Source: Sphingobacteriales bacterium (GTDB lineage Bacteria > Bacteroidota > Bacteroidia > Chitinophagales > Chitinophagaceae). From it: 64,000 bases of DNA. A program made the position numbers and the translations under genes. The notes under the pieces were generated by a model, which made no database searches, was not told the DNA's origin, and saw nothing but the letters and a program-made list of their open reading frames with translations. This document shows positions 27,072 to 36,825 of the stretch, piece after piece. Location of the stretch: contig JADJGB010000010.1 in the NCBI GenBank assembly GCA_016708305.1, positions 496,001 to 560,000 on the forward strand. Direction: 5' to 3'. Position 1 is the stretch's first letter. Every line of letters begins with the position of its first letter.

Positions 27072-27904
27072 TGAAATATTTTTTGCATAGTTTGTTTGTA
27101 GTGACCGGTATTTTCACATTTTTTTCATGCGCAAATAATGATAATGACGGTGAAAATACTTCCACTGAAAACATTACAAAAGCAAAATCCATCAGTTACT
27201 CCATAATAAAAGCCTATCCGCACGATACTTCTTCCTTCACCTAGGGATTGGTGGTGCATAAAGGTAAATTATATGAAGGTACAGGAGGCTCGGAATATGA
27301 CGTATCTGGGCCCAAGCAATCCAAACTGATGCAGGTAAACTTAGAAACCGGTAAGCTGGAAAAATCAATCAATATTCCCGTTAAATATTTTGGTGAAGGA
27401 ATTACTATTTTAAATGATACGATTTACCAACTTACATGGCAGGAGAAAACCGTTTTTGTTTATACCCTGCCCGACTTCAAAAAAGTGAAGGAATTTGCCA
27501 TCAACTCGGACGGTTGGGGCATCACCCACAATGGTAACGAATTAATAGTAAGCGATGGGAGCAGCAACTTGAAATTTTATGATCCGGCTACCTTCCGTCT
27601 TCTTCACACCCAGTCGGTAACGCTTAATGGCGAATTAGTGAACAACATTAACGAACTGGAATATATTGATGGCTACATCTATGCCAATCAGTGGTTGAAA
27701 CCCTTTATTTTTAAAATTGACCCTACAAGCGGACAGGTGGTTGGGCAAATAGATTTGAGTCAAATATGGAGCCGTTTCAATTCAGGCGACCTATCCAACA
27801 CCGAAAAAGTGCCAAACGGTATTGCCTATGATGAGGCAACAAAGAAAATCTACATCACCGGAAAAAACTGGTCTGAACTCTACGAGATTCAGCTTTCGCA
27901 ATAA
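27072..27904 (+). pseudogene. Glutaminyl-peptide cyclotransferase (plant/bacterial type), in-frame TAG
   Basis: A lipoprotein signal (MKYFLHSLFVVTGIFTFFSC) leads to a five-bladed propeller domain. Codons 46-60 read KAYPHDTSSFT-stop-GLV; in this family the position after FT is an almost invariant Gln (FTQGL), so TAG at 27243-27245 is one C-to-T change from CAG. The rest of the frame is clean: KGKLYEGTGGSEYD, YQLTWQEKTVFVY, NELEYIDGYIYANQW and PNGIAYDEATKKIYITGKNW. The enzyme converts N-terminal Gln of exported proteins to pyroglutamate and is common in periplasmic or lipid-anchored form in Bacteroidota. A -7 box TATTTTTG lies at 27043. Confidence 0.85.
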
Positions 27905-27927
27905 TCTTACTAAAAACTGAAAAGGTA

Positions 27928-28085
27928 GCTGTTCGCCAGATGCCGCCAGCACAATGTCAATCCAGAGCCCTGGCTCACTAACATGCTTGAAAAAGAAATC
28001 AGGAAAAGAAAATCTGCACCTCCTGCTAACGCAAAACTATGATGCCAACTTTAATCAACAATGACGGGGTTGGGCGAAAAGATAC
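27928..28085 (+). mobile_element. Relic of an IS66 element (3' end only)
   Basis: About 158 bases match the tnpC 3' end and right inverted repeat of the element at 14.4-16.7 kb, with many differences: the start cTGTTCGCCAgATGCCGCC, a middle part ending in AACTATGATGCCAACTTTAA, and GACGGGGTTGGGCG followed by AAAAGATAC at the tip. No tnpA or tnpB is left. It is a diverged lineage, not a recent copy. Confidence 0.8.
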
Positions 28086-28265
28086 GGTAGTATGCCCAAT
28101 GGGGCCGAGAGAGTTGAATTTTCGTCAATATTTATTAAGGGTATTGCAAGGATGAAAAAAATGCAACAGTGGGTTTCAGATGCGTGAAAGATTTTTAACC
28201 TTATTGAAATTTTTTAAAACCCATATTAATATTTTTATCAAATGTAAATCAATCATTTATACTGG
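28086..28265. other. Non-coding gap between IS66 relic and glycan operon
   Basis: About 180 AT-rich bases with no convincing gene, terminator or RNA signal. Confidence 0.5.
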
Positions 28266-29450
28266 TCAATTTAATGTGACTCCAAAAACACTCCGATAGC
28301 TCCTGCGAAATACTTCTTCACTAAATAATGACTGAGCCAGCGCTCTGCTTTTTTGTCCGAATTTTTCAATTAGGGTTATATCGTTTATTAGTATTCTCAA
28401 CAGTTCAGCCCCCTGATCAATAATTTCCGATTCTTCAGTAGCTGTAATTAATAATCCGTTCTCATTGTGCCTCACATAGTCAGGAATACCATCCACAGCT
28501 GTGGAAACAATAATTTTACCGTAAGCCATCATCTGCATTACCACTACTGGGAGGCCTTCATAAGCCGAGGTGAGTATCAGTACATCTGATTTTTTATAAA
28601 TAGAATTAAGATAGTCCTGATCTTTAATATTACCATAAAATGTACAAAATGGATAATCGGCAGTCTGTATGACATTATCTACGTCACCGATAAAACTAAA
28701 ATGAACTGAATCACCGGCTCTTTGCATCTTTTCTGCAATGGCAGCAATCAGATGCACCCGCTTTTGAGAGGCTCCACGACCAACAAAAAGTACCTGTAAT
28801 TTTTCGTTCTGATGGAGTTCATACTCAGGAATGTCAATAAAATTTTCAATAAACAGCAAACGGTCAGAAAATTTTACAGACAGATAGTTTTCCCTGTATT
28901 GACGCTCTACTTTACGCATCAACGCTTTGGTACTAAAAATTCTTAAATCTATAAAGTCAACAAAACCAATGCTATAGCCTAACCAAGTATCCAAATGGCA
29001 GAGTTCTATACGTTTTACTGTTTTACCGGCGTAGGGTATCACCTTATAGAAATAAATACATTCTCCTCCGAAAATGAATTTCATTTTCTGTTGCCTTATC
29101 CACGATGCAATGATGCCGCGAAAAATAATGTTTACAAAATGATACAATTTGTTGTCAATCCAGTTATGCAAATCCATTATCCGCACGCCCTCAATTTCAA
29201 ATAAGTGGGCAAACTGATTATTTTTTGGCCTTTTAGAAAAAATAATCAAAGGCTTCAGTTCCTTAATGCAATTGGTTATATCTGCATTTACCTTAGGCGC
29301 ACCGCCTATATCGGCGCTTGAAAAAAATAGAATGGTTTGGTGTTTGGTTTTCAGAGGTGAAAAAAAGCCAATGATCCTGCCTAATAATACAAGGGGTGAA
29401 ATGAGTATTCTTTCAATCTTTATTTTTTTTCTGGCAGATAAATAGGTCAT
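28266..29450 (-). CDS. GT4-family glycosyltransferase
   Basis: This 394-residue GT-B protein has LQVLFVGRGASQKRVHLIAA in the C-terminal domain, and the donor-binding SDVLILTSAYEGLPVVVMQM with the conserved E of the EX7E motif, followed by AYGKIIVSTAVDGIPDYV. The N-terminal half begins with a basic, hydrophobic segment (ISPLVLLGRIIGFFSPLK) that may associate with the membrane. It is the last gene of the YfhO-GT4-epimerase-GT4 operon, its start overlapping the epimerase stop by 4 bases. It likely adds a sugar to a surface polysaccharide or glycolipid. The frame is intact. Confidence 0.85.
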   Translation of the reverse strand: MTYLSARKKIKIERILISPLVLLGRIIGFFSPLKTKHQTILFFSSADIGGAPKVNADITNCIKELKPLIIFSKRPKNNQFAHLFEIEGVRIMDLHNWIDNKLYHFVNIIFRGIIASWIRQQKMKFIFGGECIYFYKVIPYAGKTVKRIELCHLDTWLGYSIGFVDFIDLRIFSTKALMRKVERQYRENYLSVKFSDRLLFIENFIDIPEYELHQNEKLQVLFVGRGASQKRVHLIAAIAEKMQRAGDSVHFSFIGDVDNVIQTADYPFCTFYGNIKDQDYLNSIYKKSDVLILTSAYEGLPVVVMQMMAYGKIIVSTAVDGIPDYVRHNENGLLITATEESEIIDQGAELLRILINDITLIEKFGQKSRALAQSLFSEEVFRRSYRSVFGVTLN

Positions 29451-30139
29451 TGTTTTGGAAAATATTTATTCAGAATCTTATGAAGGTAATCTTTATCAAA
29501 TTGAATCGACAATTTCTCAATAATAGGTGCAATGGGTGCAGTATCAATATGCAGATCGTTTCCTTTGTCAACCAGCGTATAATTGCCTTTTGTTTCAAAA
29601 TAATTTTCTATTTCATTCACAATTCTTTTTACTGGATAACTTTCCGTGTTAGCCACTACTACTACTTCATTTAAAAACAAATTATTGTTCAGGATATAAT
29701 GACAGATTCTGTACATGTCATCAATATCCATAATATTTCTAAAGGCGTTTTGCCATACCACAAAGGACGATTTTGATACAATCTGATTTACAAAGAAGTT
29801 GAGAACCGTGTTTGGGTTTTTATTTTTCCCTACCGGATTGGTTAATCTGAATATCGTAAACAAAGCTACTGATTGCTTTATCCAGTTTTCCATTTCCAGC
29901 TTGTGTTTTACGTACTTACTATTTTTAGATTCCGTATCGGAAATGCTGCTGGTGCTGAAATAAACTAATTTCTTATCCGAATTTTTTTCGTAAACCGTTT
30001 TCAAAAGTTGTAATTCTCTTTCAAACGGTTCGGCAGCTATATTTGATGAGTTAGATACGCCGGAGGCAAAAATAACCACCAAGTCATTTCTTTTATAATC
30101 ATAAAACTGAGATGCTATCAATCCGTTTCCTACAACCAT
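29447..30139 (-). CDS. Short NAD-dependent epimerase/dehydratase (SDR-like)
   Basis: This 230-residue protein starts MVVGNGLIASQFYDY, a shortened nucleotide-binding start without the full GxxGxxG, and carries LVYFSTSSIS and the YVKHK catalytic Tyr-x3-Lys. NPVGKNKNPN and FRNIMDIDDM match the extended SDR family. It is shorter than typical sugar epimerases (about 300 residues), so the N-terminal part may be reduced. Its place between two glycosyltransferase genes suggests nucleotide-sugar modification. The frame is intact. Confidence 0.75.
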   Translation of the reverse strand: MVVGNGLIASQFYDYKRNDLVVIFASGVSNSSNIAAEPFERELQLLKTVYEKNSDKKLVYFSTSSISDTESKNSKYVKHKLEMENWIKQSVALFTIFRLTNPVGKNKNPNTVLNFFVNQIVSKSSFVVWQNAFRNIMDIDDMYRICHYILNNNLFLNEVVVVANTESYPVKRIVNEIENYFETKGNYTLVDKGNDLHIDTAPIAPIIEKLSIQFDKDYLHKILNKYFPKQ

Positions 30140-30163
30140 TGTGTTCCTTTTTTTAGGATAAAA

Positions 30164-31300
30164 TTATTTCAAATTTTCTATTTCTCTGACTGCTTTTTTG
30201 GCAACATTTCCCCAATAGAAATGAACAAAAAACGATTTATCAATATTGTCCTTCTTTTGCAAAGCGGTTGCTGCAATAGCGTCTGCAAATTTCTCATGAT
30301 TTCTGTCATCCACAATTTTTAAATGATTGCCTGTAACCGACTGTGGAATGCCATAAGCGCCGGTAAAAAAAGAAACAGCGGGCGTATTTGCCGCCAAAGC
30401 TTCTACTAATTTGGTCTTTATCCCCCCTCCTTCTATTATCGGATTGATAAAAATATCAGCAGCTTTAAAATAAAAACCAATATCCTCCACAAAGCCTTTA
30501 TAAATTATATTATCAGAATGATATTTTTTCAATTCATTATATTCTTGGGGCAAACGAAGCCCACATACAATAATTTTGTAAGGCAGAGTTATTAACTTTT
30601 TGAGTCTGGGATTGATTTCACTGAGTATCATATCCAATCCCTCCCTGTTTGGAGGATAGTCCAGTGTACCATTAAAAAGAATAAGTACAGTATTGGTAGT
30701 CAGGTTCAATTCTTTGCACAAAAGTTCCTTTGCTAAAGATTTCTCCTTAAAGGAAACAGCATTTTCGTTTTCTATTCCGTAGGTGATAACAATACAACGC
30801 TGTGGGTTTAGTTGAAATTCTCTGATTGCATATTCTTTATCTTCCTCCGTAATAAAAAAGTTCAGATTTGCCGCACGATGGATAAAACGTTCATAATAAT
30901 ATAATATTTTCCACCACCATTTACTCATTGTTCTAAATCGTTCATTTTCAATATTATGAGAGTGTACGATTAGTCTAATACCGGCAAATTTTTTCAGCAG
31001 AAATCCTAACCATCCGTAATAAGGGTGTTCAATAATGAGTGTTTTTATTCCTGATCCGATTAATAATCTTCTGAGTTTGAAAAAAAGAAAAATATTAATA
31101 TACCTGAATTTGCTTTTACTACTCCCTAACACCGGTGCGGTAATAAAGTTTTCCTTTTCGGTAGCTTCATTTTCCGACACAGTATAGCAGGTTATGGAAG
31201 CATATTTTCCAAAATACTGAAGAAAATAATATATTCCCTTTTCCCCGCCAGATATGGCCGGAATAATTTTATACGAAACCAATGATGCTACCTTCATCAA
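30164..31300 (-). CDS. GT4-family glycosyltransferase
   Basis: This 378-residue protein has the GT-B layout: an N-terminal domain with LIVHSHNIENERFR, a central VLILFNGTLDYPPNREGLDM, and the C-terminal donor site ADIFINPIIEGGGIKTKLVEALAANTP split over the usual EGGG(I/T)xxK motif. It overlaps the yfhO stop by 4 bases, so the two are translationally coupled. It likely works with the downstream GT4 and epimerase on a surface glycan. The frame is intact. Confidence 0.86.
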   Translation of the reverse strand: MMKVASLVSYKIIPAISGGEKGIYYFLQYFGKYASITCYTVSENEATEKENFITAPVLGSSKSKFRYINIFLFFKLRRLLIGSGIKTLIIEHPYYGWLGFLLKKFAGIRLIVHSHNIENERFRTMSKWWWKILYYYERFIHRAANLNFFITEEDKEYAIREFQLNPQRCIVITYGIENENAVSFKEKSLAKELLCKELNLTTNTVLILFNGTLDYPPNREGLDMILSEINPRLKKLITLPYKIIVCGLRLPQEYNELKKYHSDNIIYKGFVEDIGFYFKAADIFINPIIEGGGIKTKLVEALAANTPAVSFFTGAYGIPQSVTGNHLKIVDDRNHEKFADAIAATALQKKDNIDKSFFVHFYWGNVAKKAVREIENLK

Positions 31301-33786
31301 TCAACGGCTTTTTTGTTGTTTTTATTAGTCTGCCATTCCATAAAGAAACCTCCTAATACTACCACAATTAACAGCCATGAGCTCAGGTACGAAATATTGA
31401 TGCCTCTTTTTACGGATTGAGGTTCAAAAACTAATTTTATCTCATGCTTACCTGCCGGAACTTTTAGACCACGCAGAACGTAATCCGTTTTAACAATCTC
31501 AGTTTTTTGTCCGTCAATATAGGCATTCCAGCCGGCAGGGTAATAAACCTCGCTCAATACTGCAAACTGAGCGTTGACTGCGCTGGTCGCATATTCAATT
31601 TCATCATTTGAATATTTTTTTAGCGTAATAGAAGCGCTGGAATCAGCCATAATATTACCAATATCCTGCATGTAAGATTGTTGAACAACAGCGATATCTT
31701 TTAAATTGGTATGCCCAATTGCCAACAATTCTTCTGCATCATTTGTTACAGGTTTTATAGCTTTAACAAACCATGCTGCGCCAAAATGCCCCTGGTTTTG
31801 CACCACATCTACCTGCCCCTGTGAGTTTTGATTGATTACATATTTTACATCCAATGCATTCAATAATTGTTCATTGGGACTGGTCCTAAAATATTTATCC
31901 AAAATATCCTCATAAATACGAAGCTTGGCTGCATGGTATCCTAAAACAGAACGATGATAATAGGATGCTCTGTTGTCATTCATTCCTCTGGAAACATCGA
32001 AAACACGGAAATGCGGATCATTGTCTTTCAATATATGTTCATCCACAGGATTTTTTGCAAAGCTTTCGGTTTGCAATTCATCTTTTGGAATAAAGTGGTC
32101 ATCGTTTAAATACTTTTTATCTACTGACCATAGGTCTATAAAAGTGATAGTAGCCAATAAAACAACAGCTACGGTAGGTTTAAGCGTATTTTTGAGATAC
32201 ATATAAATTATACCCAATAGAAAACCCATAAACAAGATGGTGCGTAAAACCTGACCGCCAAACATGCTTTGCCTGTCTGCCTTCATACCGGACACTACAG
32301 CTTTGTTTAAAGTGTCGGCTCCGCTTTGGTCAAATTTTGCGTCCATTATCTGCTGGTCAAATCCTGAAGAATAATCCTGAGCCAGATAAATTAGCCCGAT
32401 TACTACAGCAATGCCGGCCAGTGTATATATTATTTTCTTAAAATCGGCCTGTTGTATTTCTTTTGCATTTCTTGCAAAAAATAACTGATGCACAGTAAGT
32501 ACAGCCATTATAGGCATGGTAAACTCAGCAATGATGAGCGCCATTGATGGCGCTCTGAACTTGTTGTATAGTGGCAAAATATCAAATAAGATATTATTGA
32601 AGCCCATAAAATATTTACCCCAACTCATCAGTACAGAAAGGATAGTGACGGCTAATAAAGCCCATTTAATGGGGTGCCTGACGATTACAAACCCGATTAT
32701 TGCCAATATAAAAATGAAGGCACCGATATAAGGAGGGCCGGAAGTACCGGCTTCACCGGGCCCTGTCATTCCGCCCCAGTAAGATGGAAGACCGGCAGCC
32801 ATTGGCGCTGACGAGGTTTCAGGAACCCCCAAAGCACCCAGTTTTTTTACCACATTAGAGTTTTCACCAAGCGTTTGAGCGCTGCTGCCACCAAATGCTT
32901 TTGGCATCAGCATTACAAGAGGTTCATTAATTCCCATGCTGTATTGGAAGGCATAGTCATGATCAAGACCCTTGGTATTAGCAGATTTAACGCTGTCGCC
33001 CACAATCTCCACCGATTTACCTCCACGCATGGTATATTTTGCATATTCGGTTGTGGTCATATAAGCTAATGAGTAACAGCCCATACTAATCAATGCAGCC
33101 ACCGCCGATAAACCAAAAGCTATGGCAATGCGTTTGTAATCTTTATCTTTTATCCAAACAAAAAGATAACTGATGGCAATGGCTCCGGCCACCAAAAAGA
33201 AATAATAACTCACCTGAGGGTGGTTTGAAAACAATTCGAGATAAGCTCCCAAGGTAGCCACTGCCACGCCTATCCAATACCTTTTATTAAAAATCAATAA
33301 TAAACCGGCCAGCAATAATGGCATGAAGGCAATGGCAAACATTTTGGTTTCGTGTCCTGCGCCAATAATAACCGGATTATAGGTGGAAAAAGCAAATGCC
33401 AGTGCACCCAAAATACCAACAAAAGGGTTGAGACCCATTACTATGCATAAAATGTAAAAACAAACACTTGCAAGAAAAAAGAAATTCATTGGCTTAGGTA
33501 ATCCCAGTGCAAAAACATTTTTCAAATCGGGCAAAAGTCTTTTACCGGCCAGAAATATCTGATAGTTTGGCATACCACTAAAAACATTGGTATTCCAAAG
33601 TGGATAGTGCCCCGTTTTTTCTTTTACATCAAACACATTTTGCACTGAGCCTTGCCAACCAATAATATCGTGTTGGCCTAGTACTTTACCTTGCATTACG
33701 GGTTTGCAATAAATTATAGAAACTATCAGAAAGATAATTACTGCTATAACATGCGGTACCACTTTTTTCGGCCATTTATTTTTCAT
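31297..33786 (-). CDS. YfhO-family multi-pass membrane protein (GT-C-like)
   Basis: This 829-residue protein has about 12-13 membrane segments and a large C-terminal soluble part. The first luminal loop holds HDIIGWQGSVQNVFDVKEKT and WNTNVFSGMPNYQI, the family's signature, with an acidic residue placed as in GT-C glycosyltransferases. The C-terminal part ends in YYPAGWNAYIDGQKTEIVKT and LKVPAGKHEIKLVFEPQSV, also typical. YfhO of Firmicutes is implicated in lipoteichoic acid glycosylation; in Bacteroidota it is a likely lipid-linked sugar transferase. It is the first gene of the operon. The frame is intact. Confidence 0.88.
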   Translation of the reverse strand: MKNKWPKKVVPHVIAVIIFLIVSIIYCKPVMQGKVLGQHDIIGWQGSVQNVFDVKEKTGHYPLWNTNVFSGMPNYQIFLAGKRLLPDLKNVFALGLPKPMNFFFLASVCFYILCIVMGLNPFVGILGALAFAFSTYNPVIIGAGHETKMFAIAFMPLLLAGLLLIFNKRYWIGVAVATLGAYLELFSNHPQVSYYFFLVAGAIAISYLFVWIKDKDYKRIAIAFGLSAVAALISMGCYSLAYMTTTEYAKYTMRGGKSVEIVGDSVKSANTKGLDHDYAFQYSMGINEPLVMLMPKAFGGSSAQTLGENSNVVKKLGALGVPETSSAPMAAGLPSYWGGMTGPGEAGTSGPPYIGAFIFILAIIGFVIVRHPIKWALLAVTILSVLMSWGKYFMGFNNILFDILPLYNKFRAPSMALIIAEFTMPIMAVLTVHQLFFARNAKEIQQADFKKIIYTLAGIAVVIGLIYLAQDYSSGFDQQIMDAKFDQSGADTLNKAVVSGMKADRQSMFGGQVLRTILFMGFLLGIIYMYLKNTLKPTVAVVLLATITFIDLWSVDKKYLNDDHFIPKDELQTESFAKNPVDEHILKDNDPHFRVFDVSRGMNDNRASYYHRSVLGYHAAKLRIYEDILDKYFRTSPNEQLLNALDVKYVINQNSQGQVDVVQNQGHFGAAWFVKAIKPVTNDAEELLAIGHTNLKDIAVVQQSYMQDIGNIMADSSASITLKKYSNDEIEYATSAVNAQFAVLSEVYYPAGWNAYIDGQKTEIVKTDYVLRGLKVPAGKHEIKLVFEPQSVKRGINISYLSSWLLIVVVLGGFFMEWQTNKNNKKAVD

Positions 33787-33978
33787 GCGTCAAAGTATTT
33801 TATTGTAATCACTCTTCAGGGAAAATATCTTTTTTCTAAATGAGTTAAGGTCGTCGCATAATTCGATTGAAAAAAGTTGACACCCTAATTGTTTACTCGT
33901 TTACAAAAAAAAATATTACTTGTTCCTTCTATTTTAAATATTTGGGCAAAATAATGCTATTTTAGATGAAAATAGCTT

Positions 33979-34275
33979 ATGCGTTGGTTAATATTTTTGT
34001 CCCGTGTTGCATTTTTAAGTGGAATAGTGATGCTGATGGCTTTTTCATTGCTTTTTGCCGATTGGAATAATGGCGAAACTATCTCTTCAACTATTATTGC
34101 AGCAGGATATGGTTTTGCCCTGTTGATTATTCCTTTGGTAAATTTGCTATATCTTTTTTTATTCATATTTGGGAAAAAAACGGGAGTGTCTGTTTCGCTT
34201 AAATGGATGAACTTTTTATTTTTGATTGTATTGATATTGTATATTCTGTCGATAAATAAAATGATTTCGATATAA
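33979..34275 (+). CDS. Small integral membrane protein, unknown function
   Basis: This 98-residue protein has three membrane segments (VAFLSGIVMLMAFSLLF, TIIAAGYGFALLIIPLVNLL, FLFLIVLILYILSI) and few charges. No family is recognised. It lies in the gap between yfhO and the Zn-ribbon gene and is the only coding candidate there. Confidence 0.5.
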   Translation: MRWLIFLSRVAFLSGIVMLMAFSLLFADWNNGETISSTIIAAGYGFALLIIPLVNLLYLFLFIFGKKTGVSVSLKWMNFLFLIVLILYILSINKMISI

Positions 34276-34333
34276 AAGATATTTATCTGAATTTTCAAAA
34301 ATATTTTGTGTCCTCAATCAGGTTTATATCCTG

Positions 34334-34705
34334 TTATTCTTTTTCGGATTGCCGCACTATCAAAAACCAATCATTATCCAAAGGCAGATATCCAAAATCA
34401 TAACAGTAGTAATAAATACTTCCTTTTTTGGTTTGATACTGATGTGTAAAGTACTTGAAACTGAATCCTTTGGCAACAAGTTTCTCTTTATTTGCTTTAG
34501 CAGTATCTTCGGTAGCAGGCAGTACAGACTGTAGTATATTCCGGTTTTTGCGCAAGGCATTATTAATATTGCGCATCAGCTTGCCATCAGCGCCTTTTAA
34601 TTGATTATTGTAATTATTGCGACAATAATCATCACAAAATTTTTTATCTGATCGGCCTCTAAGTGGCTTCCCACAAGACATACAGGGCTTTGAGTTGGAA
34701 ATCAT
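34334..34705 (-). CDS. Zn-ribbon protein (DUF2116-like)
   Basis: The N-terminus has a four-Cys ribbon CMSCGKPL ... KKFCDDYCRNNYNNQ, with the wording of small DUF2116/FCS-type zinc ribbons. It continues with a basic linker (MRNINNALRKNRNIL) and a C-terminal globular part (GFSFKYFTHQYQTKKGSIYY ... YLPLDNDWFLIV). The inner ATG (34705) is chosen because the ribbon begins within eight residues; an ATG 12 codons upstream is possible. Function is unknown; nucleic-acid or protein contact is a guess. Confidence 0.75.
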   Translation of the reverse strand: MISNSKPCMSCGKPLRGRSDKKFCDDYCRNNYNNQLKGADGKLMRNINNALRKNRNILQSVLPATEDTAKANKEKLVAKGFSFKYFTHQYQTKKGSIYYYCYDFGYLPLDNDWFLIVRQSEKE

Positions 34706-34741
34706 CAATAGTATATTTTTAATTATAGTTAAAGGATGCAA

Positions 34742-35039
34742 TCAATATTAAATCATTCAATTATTTGCGTATAATAATTTTCGTTGAATATACCAATTTT
34801 ATTTCAATTTGATTTTTCAAAATATTTCTCGGTTATTTTAAAATATATTCAAATATTCAACCTAATTATTCCATTTTGGCTTTTCATAAAAAAAGATGAG
34901 TAAAAATTTTTTTTATGTTGAATAATTGTGGATATTCGCTATTCGGTTTTAGGATTTTTTACATTATGTAAGTGAATGAACGCTTAATCCTGCTGATACT
35001 GATTTTGAACATATACCCTATAAAAATTCTTTTTAATAG
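34742..35039. promoter_or_regulatory. AT-rich region upstream of dnaA, possible oriC or dnaA control region
   Basis: About 300 bases, strongly AT-rich (runs such as TTTATTTCAATTTGATTTTT), without a gene. One DnaA-box-like site TGTGGATAT (34927-34935, one mismatch from TGTGGATAA) lies about 105 bases before the dnaA start. No clear cluster of boxes is visible, so this supports DnaA binding or autoregulation better than a full origin. Confidence 0.35.
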
Positions 35040-36473
35040 ATGGAAAAAAATGCTGATAAAACCTGGTCTAATTGCTTAAAGATAATCAAAGATATTGTTG
35101 AATGGCAGCATTATAAAACCTGGTTCGAACCCATAAAACCTATTTCTTTAAATAATAACGTTTTAGTTATACAGGTTCCAAGCCAGTTCTTTTTTGAATA
35201 CCTGGAAGAACATTATGTAAATCTCTTAGCCAAAACTTTGAAACGTGAATTGGGCAAAGATGCCAGGCTGGAATACCGAATTATGATGGACAGCGGAAAC
35301 AGTAGAGACAAACCGCTTACGATAGATGTAACCGGTGTTGGGTACAAAACCTACTCAAATAACGAGATGGATTTCCCGCTTGTAGTAAATAATACGGTTA
35401 AAAATCCCTTTGTAATTCCGGGAATCAAAAAGATGCAGATTGATCCTCAGCTCAATTTCAATTACACTTTTGATGCCTATATTGAAGGCGATTGCAATAG
35501 GGTTGCACGTAGAGCCGGCAAAACCGTTGCGGAGAAACCGGGTGCCAATTCTTTTAATCCTTTGGTAATTTACGGAGGTGTGGGATTGGGCAAAACACAC
35601 CTGATACAGGCAATAGGCAACGAGGTAAAAAGGCTGCATCCCAATAAGATAGTACTTTATGTAAGCTCCGAAAAATTCATCAATCAGTTTATAGATCACA
35701 GTCGCGACAATGCGATTAATGATTTTATTCACTTTTACCAGATGATTGATGTATTGGTGGTAGATGATGTTCAGTTTTTTAGTAAAGCAGAAAAATCTCA
35801 GGAAGCTTTTTTTGCTATTTTCAACCACCTGCATCAGTCGGGTAAGCAATTGGTACTTACTTCGGATAAAGCTCCCAAAGACTTAGAAGGCGTTCAGGAA
35901 AGGTTATTAAGCCGTTTTAGATGGGGTTTAAGCGCAGATTTGCAAGTACCTGACTATGAGACCCGAATCGAAATTCTGGAACGAAAAATGAAGGCTGACG
36001 GCCTTGAAATGCCCAGGGAAGTGGTAAAGTATATTGCCTATAATATTAATAATAATGTGAGGGAGCTGGAAGGAGCGCTGATTTCGCTACTGGCACAATC
36101 TTCCCTAAATCGACGTGAAATTGATATTGACCTTGCGAAAAAGGTTTTAAGAAACTTTATCAAAACATCCAGCAAAGAAATTACTATAGATACAATTCAA
36201 AAAATGGTGTGTGAGTATTTTAATGTATCATACGAAAAACTGCTTCAAAAAACCCGGAAAAGAGAAATTGTGCAGGCCAGACAAATCTCCATGTATCTTG
36301 CCAAAGCATTTACAAAAAACAGCTTGAAAACCATTGGTGATCATTTTGGAGGCAGAGATCATACTACGGTTATTCACTCCTGCCAAACAGTGAAAGATTT
36401 GATGGATACTGATTCTATTTTCAGGGAAAATGTTCTGGAATTGCATCAAAAAGTACAATTAGCGGCTATGTAA
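35040..36473 (+). CDS. dnaA: Chromosomal replication initiator DnaA
   Basis: This 477-residue protein has all four domains. Domain I is DKTWSNCLKIIKDIVEWQHY; domain II is a short linker; domain III has Walker A GGVGLGKTHLIQAIGNEV, Walker B VLVVDDVQFFSKAEKSQE, and the arginine-finger region LLSRFRWGLSADLQVPDYE; domain IV has the DnaA-box-binding signature GGRDHTTVIHSCQTV. It binds DnaA boxes and opens the origin. It is monocistronic, with a tRNA-Ser downstream. The frame is intact. Confidence 0.98.
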   Translation: MEKNADKTWSNCLKIIKDIVEWQHYKTWFEPIKPISLNNNVLVIQVPSQFFFEYLEEHYVNLLAKTLKRELGKDARLEYRIMMDSGNSRDKPLTIDVTGVGYKTYSNNEMDFPLVVNNTVKNPFVIPGIKKMQIDPQLNFNYTFDAYIEGDCNRVARRAGKTVAEKPGANSFNPLVIYGGVGLGKTHLIQAIGNEVKRLHPNKIVLYVSSEKFINQFIDHSRDNAINDFIHFYQMIDVLVVDDVQFFSKAEKSQEAFFAIFNHLHQSGKQLVLTSDKAPKDLEGVQERLLSRFRWGLSADLQVPDYETRIEILERKMKADGLEMPREVVKYIAYNINNNVRELEGALISLLAQSSLNRREIDIDLAKKVLRNFIKTSSKEITIDTIQKMVCEYFNVSYEKLLQKTRKREIVQARQISMYLAKAFTKNSLKTIGDHFGGRDHTTVIHSCQTVKDLMDTDSIFRENVLELHQKVQLAAM

Positions 36474-36584
36474 GTAAGCTTAACTTCACTGCTATTGCAT
36501 CGTATTTATTATAAAATATTGATAAACAAAAACATCAAAATAAACCGCTTCAAAAAAAATGGCAAGCAGTAATAATGTTTTTGA

Positions 36585-36612
36585 TTTTGTTACAGTTATT
36601 TTCCTATATTTG
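36585..36612 (+). promoter_or_regulatory. Promoter of tRNA-Ser
   Basis: TTTTG (36585-36589) and TATATTTG (36605-36612) match the Bacteroidota -33/-7 consensus with standard spacing. The predicted start is near 36619, 20 bases before the tRNA. Confidence 0.75.
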
Positions 36613-36638
36613 CACCCCTTGATTAGGTAAATTCAGTC

Positions 36639-36727
36639 GGTGAGGTGGATGAGTGGCTGAAACCAGCAGTTTGCTAAACTGCCGTACGGGTTAAACTGTA
36701 CCGCGGGTTCGAATCCCGCCCTCACCG
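36639..36727 (+). tRNA. tRNA-Ser (GCT)
   Basis: The acceptor arm GGTGAGG pairs with CCTCACC and is followed by discriminator G. The anticodon arm GCAGTTTGCTAAACTGC carries GCT. A long variable arm (CGTACGGGTTAAACTGTACCG) is typical of tRNA-Ser, and the T arm reads GCGGGTTCGAATCCCGC. Length 89 bases. Confidence 0.95.
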
Positions 36728-36825
36728 CAAAAATTATTGAAAATCATAACTTTATTGATAAACTTTCTTTGCTAATTATTAAGTTTCAAAAAAAGTTATC
36801 CTATGTTTCAAATATTCTTTCGATT

